From positions 1 to 6,903 of the forward strand of contig CALISV010000070.1 of the NCBI GenBank assembly GCA_938041615.1: a DNA stretch of 6,903 nucleotides, given 5' to 3'. The first letter of the stretch is position 1. Every line of letters starts with the position of its first letter. The DNA is from an uncultured Campylobacter sp. Lineage in GTDB: Bacteria > Campylobacterota > Campylobacteria > Campylobacterales > Campylobacteraceae. The position numbers and the translations under genes were made by a program. A model generated the notes under the pieces. That model was not told where the DNA came from and did no database searches. It worked only from the letters and a program-made list of their open reading frames with translations. This document shows positions 1 to 6,220 of the stretch, piece by piece.

Positions 1-39
1 TAAAATGCGCCCCGATTTTAAATAAATTAAAGGAAAAAA

Positions 40-909
40 ATGGGATTTTTAAGGTTTATTTTCGCGCCGATTGCAGCGATTTTTAGGTTCATAAACACGT
101 ATTTTAAGGCGATGCTGTTTTTGCTCATCGTGTTTTTGATATTTTTTAGCGGCGAGCGTGAGAGCATAAATCCGCCCAACCTAACCCAGATCAACCTCTC
201 AGGCGCGATCATGGACGCAAACGAGGCGCTAGAAAAGATCGAGGCAGCGCGCAAGGACGGTAACATCAAGGGCGTACTGCTCTACATCGATAGCCCCGGC
301 GGCGCGCTAGCACCTAGCGTCGAGCTGCACCTAGCGGTCAAAAATCTACGCGCCAAAAAGCCCGTAGTCGCGTATGCGGGCGGATCGATGACGAGCGGGA
401 GCTACTATGCGGGTGCGGGTGCGGACAGGATTTTGGCAAATCCGGGCGCGTTTATCGGCTCGATCGGCGTGATAATGCAAGGTGCCGACGCTAGCGAGCT
501 AGCTGCTAAAATCGGCATATCGCAGCAAGTCGTAAAAGCGGGCGAGTATAAAGAGGCGGGGACGTTTCTGCGTCCGTGGAGCAAAGTCGAGCGCGAGCAG
601 CTGCAAGAGCTCGTAAACGCCAGCTACGAGATGTTTGTGAGTGATGTGGCGGCCGATAGAAATCTAGACGCAAACAAAAGCAAAGAGTGGGCGAACGCGC
701 GGGTATTTCTCGCCAGCGATGCCGCAAAACTCGGGCTCATCGACGAGGTGAGCGATTATTATTCGGCGCGCGCCGAGCTAGAAAAACTAAGCGGCGTGGC
801 CGAGCCCGTCTGGGAAAAGCCGTCCGTCTACGAAAAAGCGATGCAAAAATTTATAAATCAAGGCGCAAACTCGCTAATCTCGGCGTTTTTTGAAACTAAG
901 GCGAGGTAA
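40..909 (+). CDS. sppA: Signal peptide peptidase SppA (S49 family serine protease), short form
   Basis: This is an inner-membrane protease that cuts leftover signal peptides and other peptides within or near the membrane, with its catalytic domain on the outer face. The 289-residue protein has one N-terminal membrane segment at about residues 22-37 and then a single S49 domain. It is therefore the short, one-domain form seen in Bacillus and many epsilonproteobacteria, not the double-domain E. coli form. The DSPGG motif lies at 84-88. The probable nucleophile is Ser119 (context MTSGSYYAG) and the probable general base is Lys171 (context GEYKEAG). Their spacing of 52 matches Ser147/Lys199 of B. 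subtilis SppA. The ATG start is supported by AAAGGA a few bases upstream. The next gene starts 15 bases after the stop, so the two are probably co-transcribed. The family call is secure; the substrate in this organism is unknown. Confidence 0.95.
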   Translation: MGFLRFIFAPIAAIFRFINTYFKAMLFLLIVFLIFFSGERESINPPNLTQINLSGAIMDANEALEKIEAARKDGNIKGVLLYIDSPGGALAPSVELHLAVKNLRAKKPVVAYAGGSMTSGSYYAGAGADRILANPGAFIGSIGVIMQGADASELAAKIGISQQVVKAGEYKEAGTFLRPWSKVEREQLQELVNASYEMFVSDVAADRNLDANKSKEWANARVFLASDAAKLGLIDEVSDYYSARAELEKLSGVAEPVWEKPSVYEKAMQKFINQGANSLISAFFETKAR

Positions 910-924
910 ATTTAAAGGCGCGGC

Positions 925-1680
925 GTGAAAATAATCTCGAAATTTAAAGACAACTACGACTTTATGATCTCAAAATACGGCCTTGACGAGACGCTGGTTT
1001 ACGACCGCAGAAACTCGACTCTCGTCGTCGCCGATGAGCTATGGAAACTGAGCAAAATAGACAAAATGGATTTTGAAAAGAAACTAGGCGGTTACCGATT
1101 TGCGGGCGGTAAATTTATAAATTTAAACAAAACCGACATCAATGATGTGCCGCGCCTGCTACACTCTATCATCTTTATCGGCAAAAAATTAGTTCATATT
1201 TTCGCCGCTGATGGCAAGATCTATACCAGCCTCGATCTAAAAGAAACCGATAACAAAACTGGGATCTTGACGTTTAACAACGATTTTCGCGCCTATCCCG
1301 TTTCGCAGTTTCGGCAGATAGGCGATCGCGCCACGAGAGAGGATATTTTGCTCGACATAAAATACCCCCCCCCAGACGCCCCATGCGAAAAATCGTTAAA
1401 AAACATCGTTCGCGACGGTAAAGCGATAAGCGCAGACGAGATTTTAAATGCGCCGATCGTGCTTTTTAAGATAACGCAAAGCATCCGCACTGTCGCGATA
1501 AATCCGCAACTTAGCGCGATGGGGCTTTATCTGGACGCTGATTTCGTCTGGCAAAGCCTAGTAGAGTTTTTATCCACCCAAAAGGATGCCTCCGCCCCAG
1601 TAGGCGCGGTCCCAAACGATATAAAAATCGCCGGCAAGGGCTTTGACGTAAAACGCTCGTTTCGTCCGAAGATGAAGTAG
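925..1680 (+). CDS. Conserved-looking protein of unknown function with a nine-C tract in frame
   Basis: I do not recognise a named function for this 251-residue protein. It starts with GTG, preceded by AAAGG about ten bases upstream, and lies 15 bases after sppA on the same strand, so it is probably translated from the same message. There is no signal peptide or membrane segment, and the protein looks soluble and cytoplasmic. The N-terminus (KFKDNYDFMISKYGLDETLV, residues 6-25) and the C-terminal GFDVKRSFRPK (239-249) look like conserved blocks; from memory, similar proteins in other bacteria begin with KFKDYYD and end with GFD..SFR, but none has a known activity to my knowledge. Codons 147-150 (Y-P-P-P) are written with nine consecutive C at 1365-1373. 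Loss or gain of one C would end the protein about 10-20 residues later, so this gene may be phase variable. In this copy the frame is open. Confidence 0.85.
   Translation: MKIISKFKDNYDFMISKYGLDETLVYDRRNSTLVVADELWKLSKIDKMDFEKKLGGYRFAGGKFINLNKTDINDVPRLLHSIIFIGKKLVHIFAADGKIYTSLDLKETDNKTGILTFNNDFRAYPVSQFRQIGDRATREDILLDIKYPPPDAPCEKSLKNIVRDGKAISADEILNAPIVLFKITQSIRTVAINPQLSAMGLYLDADFVWQSLVEFLSTQKDASAPVGAVPNDIKIAGKGFDVKRSFRPKMK
1365..1373 (+). repeat. Homopolymeric C9 tract inside a coding region
   Basis: Nine consecutive C residues lie within codons 147-150 of the 251-residue gene. By hand translation, C8 gives a stop after Y-P-P-Q-T-P-H-A-K-N-R, and C10 gives a stop after Y-P-P-P and about 15 further residues. 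G/C tracts of eight or more bases are the usual phase-variation switches in Campylobacter, so this is a candidate contingency locus. Nine is near the lower limit, and a sequencing length error must also be kept in mind. Confidence 0.6.
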
Positions 1681-2020
1681 TGTAGATAAATTTTGCCTTC
1701 TTGCTAGACGACCATTTGGATAAATTTTGCGATGAAATTTGAAACAAACTTCGGTGCGACCAGCCAAGTAAAAACGACTAGCCAATAGATCGGGCGGGTA
1801 AATTTGGTCAAATTTTATATAAATTAGACGCAAATTTATAAATTTTGCATACGATAAATAACCGATTTTAAAGCCAAATTTGACGCAGCGAAACACAAAC
1901 CCTCAACTTTATCGCAACAGAATTTGCTCAAATTTAACGCAATCAAAAACTCGTCAAAGCCAAATTTGAGTGCGAGTTAAAAATGCCAAACCGCTCGCCA
2001 ACGCTACGCCGCCGTCAAAT
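1681..2020. other. Convergent intergenic gap (340 bases), no gene seen
   Basis: This stretch separates the rightward sppA pair from the leftward ribD-thiF pair. It is much more AT-rich than its neighbours and is full of variants of AAATTT. The 12-mer GATAAATTTTGC occurs twice, at 1685-1696 and 1719-1730, and an imperfect AT-rich inverted repeat lies at 1830-1848. The only structure I would give a role is the hairpin at 1945-1978. A leftward frame stays open from 1896 into the neighbouring gene, but it has no ribosome site and no recognisable protein character. No RNA gene is visible. Confidence 0.6.
1945..1978 (-). terminator. Likely intrinsic terminator of the ribD-thiF operon
   Basis: On the minus strand an AACTCG...CGAGTT stem (1973-1978 with 1948-1953) encloses a second stem, TCAAA/TTTGA (1954-1958 with 1965-1969), with a three-base bulge between them. 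It runs directly into five T (1949-1945), the last two of the stem included. It begins about 43 bases past the thiF stop. The stem is short and only moderately GC-rich, so it may be weak. I see no comparable signal for the rightward gene that ends at 1680. Confidence 0.5.
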
Positions 2021-2875
2021 TTAAACCTCCTCAAGTCCCATCAAAAGCCTGATGGCAAGGTTTGCCTCGTGATTGGCGCAGATCGCCACGCGCGCGGCCA
2101 TGAGCCCCTGCCCTACGCCAGCAGCGTTTTGCAGGTCGCCGCACAGATAGACGTTTCGCGCAAATTTGACCGTTTTTATGAGATTTGAGCTAAAGTGCCC
2201 CGCCATACCAGACGCGCCGACGATCTTTTTGTCCCGCAGGCTCGCACCCGCCTCGTTTACCATCATCGCCTTGCCTGCGACATTGTCAAAGGCCTCGCAG
2301 ATGACGCCGCACGGCGCGAAAATCTTGGCGACGTTGGCCGCATCTAGCGTAACGTCGTGCGTCACGACCTCGACGAATGGATTTACCTCGGCGATGAGCT
2401 CTTTTAGCGCGTCCGTCTTTTTCATGCCGATGTGGCGGACGAAGTACTGCTGGCGGTTTAGGTTGCTAGGCTCCACGACATCAAAGTCGGCCAGCACGAG
2501 CTTGGCGACTCCCGTGCGCGCTAGGCTTAGCGCGATATTTGAGCCAAGGCCGCCAAGTCCCGCCACGCCCACGCAGCCGCTAGCTAGCGCCGCGTTTAGC
2601 TCAGGGCTGTTTCTGGAGGCGATCATGGCCTTTAGCACTTCGCGTCCAGGCATCACGCCGCGCCTGATAAATACCACATTTACGCCCTCTTTTATCTCTA
2701 AATTTTCCTTCGTCGCAAAGCCGTCCAGGATAAAGATATCCGGCTCACTCGCGTTAAATTTAGCTAGAAATTTATACATTTCGCCGTTTTTATCGCCCAG
2801 AGCCTCTTTTTTTAGCTCCTCCATCGTATTTGCCGCGACCTTAAATTTCGCTCCGTTTAGCGTTATCTCTTTCAT
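2021..2875 (-). CDS. thiF: ThiF family 2 adenylyltransferase with N-terminal ThiS-like domain
   Basis: This E1-like enzyme is expected to adenylate the C-terminal glycine of the sulfur carrier ThiS for thiazole synthesis in thiamin production. I start it at the ATG at 2875, preceded by TAAGGA (284 residues). A TTG 33 bases upstream is also in frame but has no better ribosome site. Residues 1 to about 72 form a ubiquitin-fold, ThiS-like domain that lacks a terminal Gly-Gly. The Rossmann ATP site GLGGLGS is at 106-112. DFDVVEPSNLNRQQ (130-143) carries the nucleotide-binding and arginine-finger residues, and Asp197 lies in CEAFDN. YLCGD is at 243-247. The paired CxxC zinc sites of E. coli ThiF/MoeB are absent, which fits the second ThiF family. 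The gene follows ribD after 45 bases. No thiS, thiG or thiH is in the window, so the true partner carrier is uncertain. Confidence 0.85.
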   Translation of the reverse strand: MKEITLNGAKFKVAANTMEELKKEALGDKNGEMYKFLAKFNASEPDIFILDGFATKENLEIKEGVNVVFIRRGVMPGREVLKAMIASRNSPELNAALASGCVGVAGLGGLGSNIALSLARTGVAKLVLADFDVVEPSNLNRQQYFVRHIGMKKTDALKELIAEVNPFVEVVTHDVTLDAANVAKIFAPCGVICEAFDNVAGKAMMVNEAGASLRDKKIVGASGMAGHFSSNLIKTVKFARNVYLCGDLQNAAGVGQGLMAARVAICANHEANLAIRLLMGLEEV

Positions 2876-2920
2876 TTTTTTCCTTAAATTTACAAAATCA
2901 TAGCGCAAATTTGACGCGCT

Positions 2921-4012
2921 CTAGTCCAAATCCCGCTCAATCCTATACCATCCGTAAACGTCGCCGTCAAGCTCGCCGTGAAATAGCGGCTTAAGTTTTA
3001 AATTTAGCCTCACCGCGGGCGCGTCCAAAAGCTCGCTCGAGCGGTAAAGCAGTAGCCATTTTACGCGTTCGTCTAGGGCCTTTAGCGCGTTTTCGCCGCC
3101 CTCAAACATCGTTAAGCGCGGCATGAAAGCTTCATTTATGTCGCTTGTTATGTGCACGCTCCTGCCCTCCACGCCAAAAAGCGGTATAGACGCGTCAAAC
3201 TCCCGCTTGCGCGAGTAGATCATCACGTTTGGATTTTTGCCGCCCTCTATCAGCCTGGTATCGAGCCTCGGGCGGTCGGCGCGGACGGTGGCGCCGCCGA
3301 TAACTAGCAGCTCGGCCACACTGCGAAGGCGGTGAGAGTGAGTGCGGCTGGCCAAATTTGAGATGATCTTGCTCTGCGCGGTGCCGACTGCGACGCCGTT
3401 TGCGCTAAGGGCGAGCTTAAAAAAACTAAAATTCCCCCTCTGCCACGCTAGAAACGGCTCAACCAGATCGTCCGCTTCGCGCCGTAGTACGTCAAATTTT
3501 ACCGCTACGCCGCCACTTTGCAAGATATGCGCGCCGCCGCTTGCTACGGCGTTTTCGTCGCCTCTAGCGATAACGACTTCGGCAAATTTTAGCCGCTTTA
3601 AAAGCTCAGCGCATGGCGGAGTTTTGCCGCGGTGAGCGCAGGGCTCGAGCGTCACGTAGGCCTTGGCGCCTTTTAGCAGATCGCCGTGATTTTGCAGGAT
3701 GTATTCATACGTGAAATTTGGCTCCAAGTCCGCGTTTTCAAGCTCGGCAGCACTTTCAAATTTGACGCCCAAAGCCGCGTTGTAGTCTCGTAAAAAATCC
3801 CTTAAAAATGCCTCGCTTTTTTCGCAGAGCGCCAATAAAATCGCGCTTGGCTCCGCGTGCAAAAAGCCCGCTCTTTTATGAGCGGCGACTGAAAGCAACC
3901 TACCGCCGGCATCCAAAACCGTACAACCGACGGCTGGGTTTGGGTAGGTTAAAATTTGAAACTCCCAAGCCTTTTTTATGGCTAGAGACATGTAAAATTC
4001 GTCGTTTATCAT
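2921..4012 (-). CDS. ribD: Bifunctional riboflavin biosynthesis protein RibD (deaminase/reductase)
   Basis: RibD carries out two successive steps of riboflavin synthesis in the cytoplasm: deamination of the pyrimidine from GTP breakdown, then NADPH reduction of its ribose side chain. The N-terminal deaminase shows PNPAVGC (24-30), HAE at 52-54 (zinc ligand His52, proton shuttle Glu54) and PCAHRGKTPPC at 124-134 (zinc ligands Cys125 and Cys134). The C-terminal reductase begins near 196 with FFKLALSANG and has IGGATVRADRPRLDTR at 238-253 and FEGG at 303-306. The gap between the first and second zinc ligands is 73 residues against 25 in E. coli, so about 48 residues are inserted at roughly 60-112. 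Because the total (363) is near E. coli's 367, the reductase half must be correspondingly shorter. The ATG start has a weak AGGC upstream and a good promoter 27 bases away. thiF follows 45 bases after the stop. Confidence 0.93.
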   Translation of the reverse strand: MINDEFYMSLAIKKAWEFQILTYPNPAVGCTVLDAGGRLLSVAAHKRAGFLHAEPSAILLALCEKSEAFLRDFLRDYNAALGVKFESAAELENADLEPNFTYEYILQNHGDLLKGAKAYVTLEPCAHRGKTPPCAELLKRLKFAEVVIARGDENAVASGGAHILQSGGVAVKFDVLRREADDLVEPFLAWQRGNFSFFKLALSANGVAVGTAQSKIISNLASRTHSHRLRSVAELLVIGGATVRADRPRLDTRLIEGGKNPNVMIYSRKREFDASIPLFGVEGRSVHITSDINEAFMPRLTMFEGGENALKALDERVKWLLLYRSSELLDAPAVRLNLKLKPLFHGELDGDVYGWYRIERDLD

Positions 4013-4038
4013 CGCTTTTGCCTAGTTAAATTTGGGGT

Positions 4039-4044
4039 ATTATA
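4039..4044 (-). promoter_or_regulatory. Sigma-70 -10 box for ribD-thiF
   Basis: The minus strand reads TTTTAGTATAATACC, with a perfect TATAAT 27 bases ahead of the ribD ATG. AAATTTT-rich DNA lies upstream and no convincing -35 is present, as is usual for Campylobacter sigma-70 promoters. The implied leader is about 20 bases, too short for an FMN or TPP riboswitch, so this operon does not appear to be controlled that way. Confidence 0.6.
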
Positions 4045-4244
4045 CTAAAATTTGCGCGGCTAATTTTTAAATTTGACGCCCGTATTTTATTTGCTTGCCC
4101 GTCAAACCCGTACCTTTACGACGTCAAATTCGTCTGGTTTGTATTATTAACGCTGCACGGATAAGAGCTTTATAAAGTTGGTATTTTGAGTAAGGGTAAA
4201 GCGATGCGGGTTTTGCCGATAAATTTAAATGTAAAGTAGTCGCA

Positions 4245-4270
4245 CCGAAGCAAATTTAAACTCGCTTCGG
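4245..4270 (-). terminator. Hairpin after accC, possible terminator
   Basis: A perfect 7-base stem, CCGAAGC (4245-4251) with GCTTCGG (4264-4270), closes a 12-base AT-rich loop 15 bases past the accC stop. On the minus strand it is followed by TGCGACTACTTTACATTT, which is T-rich but has no continuous T run. It may therefore be a weak terminator or an mRNA 3'-end stabiliser. The position, right behind the operon, is the main support. Confidence 0.45.
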
Positions 4271-4285
4271 CACGTAACCGCAAAT

Positions 4286-5617
4286 TTAGCGGCGGGAAAG
4301 GTAGTTGGTATCGTAGTTGTTGTTGATGAAGTCTTGGTTCTCCATCATCGCGATGTGAAAATCGCGCGTGGTCTTGATGCCGCCGATGATGAGCTGCTCG
4401 AGCGTCACCTTCATCTTGTGGATGGCTCTGTTTCTATCGGTGTCCCAGACGATGAGCTTGCCGATCATACTGTCGTAGTACGGCGGGATCGAGTAGTCCT
4501 GATAGATGTGGCTATCCATGCGCACGTTTCGGCCGCCCGGGCAGACGTATTTGGTTATCTTGCCGGGACTTGGCGTAAATGTATTTGGATCCTCGGCCGT
4601 GATGCGGCACTCGATGGCGTGGCCTTTTAGCGTGATGCTTTCTTGCGGCGGTAGCGCCTCACCCTCGGCTACTTTTATCATCAGTTCAATGATGTCTAGG
4701 CCGCTAACCATCTCGCTCACGCAGTGCTCGACTTGCAGGCGCGTATTCATCTCGATGAAGTAGAAATTTAGATCCTTATCGACCAAAAACTCAAACGTTC
4801 CCGCTCCCTCGTAGTCGATCGCTTTTGCCGCGCGGATCGCCGTTTCGTGCAGTCTAGCGCGAATGTCGTCGTCTAGTAGGATCGCAGGACTCTCCTCGAT
4901 CAGCTTTTGGTGGCGGCGCTGCATAGAGCAGTCGCGCTCGCCGATGTGCAGGACGTTGCCGTGACTATCGCCGATAACCTGAACCTCGATGTGGCGCGGG
5001 TTTAGGATGTATTTTTCCATATACATCGTTCCGTCGCCAAACGCGCTCATCGCCTCGCTCTCAGCCGACCAAAACGCCTTTTCGATATCCTCTTCGCGCT
5101 CTACCACGCGCATACCGCGTCCGCCGCCGCCGGCTGCAGCTTTTAGGATAACCGGGTAGCCGATTTTTTTCGCTAGCTCTTTGGCTGCTTTAGTATCGGC
5201 CACTGCGCCGTCAGAGCCCGGGATAACTGGTACGCCGGCGCGCTGCATCATCTGCTTTGCTTTGCTTTTGTCGCTCATTAGCGCCATCGCAGCTACGCTA
5301 GGTCCGATAAATTTTAGCTTGTGATGCGAGCAAATTTCGACGAAATTTTGATTTTCGCTGAGAAATCCGTAGCCCGGAAATATCGCGTCGGCTTCGCTGA
5401 TTTCGGCCGCGCTGATTATGGCCGGGATATTTAGGTAGCTGTCGCTTGAGCGCTCCTTGCCGATGCAAATCGCCACGTCGGCGTATTTGACGTAGAGCGC
5501 GTCTTTATCGGCCGTGGAGTAGACCACGACGGCTTCTTTACCCATTTCCTTTATCGTTCGCAAGGCTCGCAGCGCGATTTCGCCGCGATTTGCGATTAAA
5601 ATTCTTTTTATTTCCAT
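4286..5617 (-). CDS. accC: Acetyl-CoA carboxylase, biotin carboxylase subunit AccC
   Basis: AccC uses ATP and bicarbonate to carboxylate the biotin carried on AccB, the first half-reaction of acetyl-CoA carboxylase and the committed step of fatty acid synthesis. I start at the ATG at 5617 (443 residues, normal for the family). The TTG just before it would add one codon. Key residues fall at the E. coli positions: Lys159 (ILKA), the glycine loop GGGGRGM (163-169 region), His209 (RHIEVQ), Lys238 (RRHQKL), Glu276 (TFEF) and Arg338 (ECRI). Glu289, Arg293 (NTRLQVEH) and Glu297 are shifted by one because of a one-residue insertion. The ATG shares one base with the accB stop (TGATG) and GGAG lies eight bases ahead of it, so translation of the two is probably coupled. 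The residue after the active-site EH is Cys rather than the common Pro, but the rest of the site is intact. Confidence 0.97.
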   Translation of the reverse strand: MEIKRILIANRGEIALRALRTIKEMGKEAVVVYSTADKDALYVKYADVAICIGKERSSDSYLNIPAIISAAEISEADAIFPGYGFLSENQNFVEICSHHKLKFIGPSVAAMALMSDKSKAKQMMQRAGVPVIPGSDGAVADTKAAKELAKKIGYPVILKAAAGGGGRGMRVVEREEDIEKAFWSAESEAMSAFGDGTMYMEKYILNPRHIEVQVIGDSHGNVLHIGERDCSMQRRHQKLIEESPAILLDDDIRARLHETAIRAAKAIDYEGAGTFEFLVDKDLNFYFIEMNTRLQVEHCVSEMVSGLDIIELMIKVAEGEALPPQESITLKGHAIECRITAEDPNTFTPSPGKITKYVCPGGRNVRMDSHIYQDYSIPPYYDSMIGKLIVWDTDRNRAIHKMKVTLEQLIIGGIKTTRDFHIAMMENQDFINNNYDTNYLSRR

Positions 5618-6069
5618 CAAATTTTCTCCACGCCAAATAGCGGCAAGCCAAACTCGACCGGCTGACCGTCTGATACGAGCAGCTCGGTGATCTGGCAGTC
5701 AAATTCGGCCTCGATCTCGTTCATTATCTTCATCGCTTCTATGATACCAACGACGTCACCTTTTCTCACGCGCTGGCCTACTTTAACAAACGGCGCCGCG
5801 CCGGGGCTTGGAGCAGCGTAGAAAGTACCGACCATAGGCGATTTTATGCTGTCTTTTGGAGAATTAGCAGGAGCTTTGACCTCTGAGCTTACCACGACGT
5901 TTACCGGAGTCGGAGTAGGGGCGGGAGCTTGGACGACGGGCTTTGGCAGCTCGCAGCAGTCGGCGAATTTTTCAAGCTCGACCTCAAAATCCCCGCTTTT
6001 TACTTTTATGCGGTTCATATCCATCTCGTTAAAAAACTCGATCAGCTCTTTTATGTCTTCTTTTTTCAT
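5617..6069 (-). CDS. accB: Acetyl-CoA carboxylase biotin carboxyl carrier protein AccB (BCCP)
   Basis: AccB carries the covalently bound biotin that shuttles carboxyl groups between AccC and the carboxyltransferase AccAD. I choose the ATG at 6069 (150 residues), because AGGAG lies eight bases ahead of it and the promoter would start transcription near 6100. An in-frame TTG at 6099 would leave almost no leader. Residues 1-40 form the acidic N-terminal region ([17 protein letters not shown]). Residues 41-75 are a Pro/Ala/Val-rich flexible linker (QAPAPTPTP). The C-terminal biotinyl domain runs from about 76, with SPMVGTFY near 77-84 and the biotin motif EAMKIMNE; Lys114 is the attachment site. 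A conserved-type [11 protein letters not shown] segment precedes it. accC follows with a one-base overlap, the usual accBC order. The length is typical of the family. Confidence 0.96.
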   Translation of the reverse strand: MKKEDIKELIEFFNEMDMNRIKVKSGDFEVELEKFADCCELPKPVVQAPAPTPTPVNVVVSSEVKAPANSPKDSIKSPMVGTFYAAPSPGAAPFVKVGQRVRKGDVVGIIEAMKIMNEIEAEFDCQITELLVSDGQPVEFGLPLFGVEKI

Positions 6070-6107
6070 AGAAATTTCTCCTAAATAGTTAAAGTTCAAA
6101 ACTTCTT

Positions 6108-6121
6108 ATTGTAGCAAAAAA
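6108..6121 (-). promoter_or_regulatory. Sigma-70 promoter for accB-accC
   Basis: The minus strand reads TTTTTTGCTACAATAAGAAG: a T6 run (6121-6116), then a -10 box TACAAT at 6113-6108. This is close to the Campylobacter pattern of a T-rich stretch and -10 box without a -35. It predicts a start near 6100 and a leader of about 30 bases before the ATG at 6069. Confidence 0.65.
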
Positions 6122-6169
6122 TTGATAAATTTGGGCATTTTTCGGGTTTTTAGTTAGTTTGAAAATATG

Positions 6170-6207
6170 ATTTAATCGTAAAGCCAAGTCGAGCTCCACG
6201 ATTAAAT
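6170..6207. repeat. 10-base perfect inverted repeat between accB promoter and the YwqK-like gene
   Basis: ATTTAATCGT (6170-6179) pairs perfectly with ACGATTAAAT (6198-6207) around an 18-base spacer that contains the palindrome GAGCTC. It starts 13 bases past the stop of the leftward gene ending at 6221, and on that strand it is followed by CATATTTTC, so it may act as a weak terminator. An AT-rich stem with a long spacer is unusual for that. A protein-binding site upstream of accB is the alternative. Confidence 0.45.
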
Positions 6208-6220
6208 TTAACCAAAATTG

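Larger units (their letters stand above)
4013..4285. other. Intergenic gap between accC end and ribD start
   Basis: These 273 bases hold the ribD promoter at the left and the accC-distal hairpin at the right. Between them is AT-rich DNA with several AAATTTG words and a 10-base perfect palindrome, CTTTATAAAG, at 4168-4177. A rightward 11-codon frame at 4204-4239 has AAGGG upstream but no convincing coding character. I see no RNA gene. Confidence 0.5.

Noticed and set aside
1732..1788. Rightward 18-codon frame in the convergent gap
   Set aside because: There is no clear ribosome site and no promoter, and a frame this short is expected by chance.
1570..1896. Leftward 108-codon frame covering the convergent gap
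   Set aside because: It overlaps the end of the unknown gene, has no ribosome site, and its sequence reflects the AT-rich AAATTT words rather than a protein.
2166..2903. Long rightward open frame (245 codons) opposite thiF
   Set aside because: It is exactly antisense to a well-supported ThiF. Its protein is a Ser/Pro/Thr-rich string without domains, typical of an antisense frame in GC-richer DNA.
4168..4177. Perfect palindrome CTTTATAAAG in the accC-ribD gap
   Set aside because: It is short, AT-rich and over 120 bases from the ribD promoter, so chance is a good explanation.
4204..4239. Rightward 11-codon frame with AAGGG upstream, just before the accC hairpin
   Set aside because: It could suggest a leader peptide with an attenuator, but no rightward gene follows and the hairpin has no T run on that strand.
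4013..4285. Riboswitch (FMN or TPP) upstream of ribD-thiF
   Set aside because: The promoter at 4039-4044 leaves a leader of only about 20 bases, and no riboswitch-like fold is visible.
6070..6099. Upstream TTG start for accB, adding ten residues
   Set aside because: The predicted transcription start is near 6100, and the strong AGGAG site sits ahead of the ATG at 6069.
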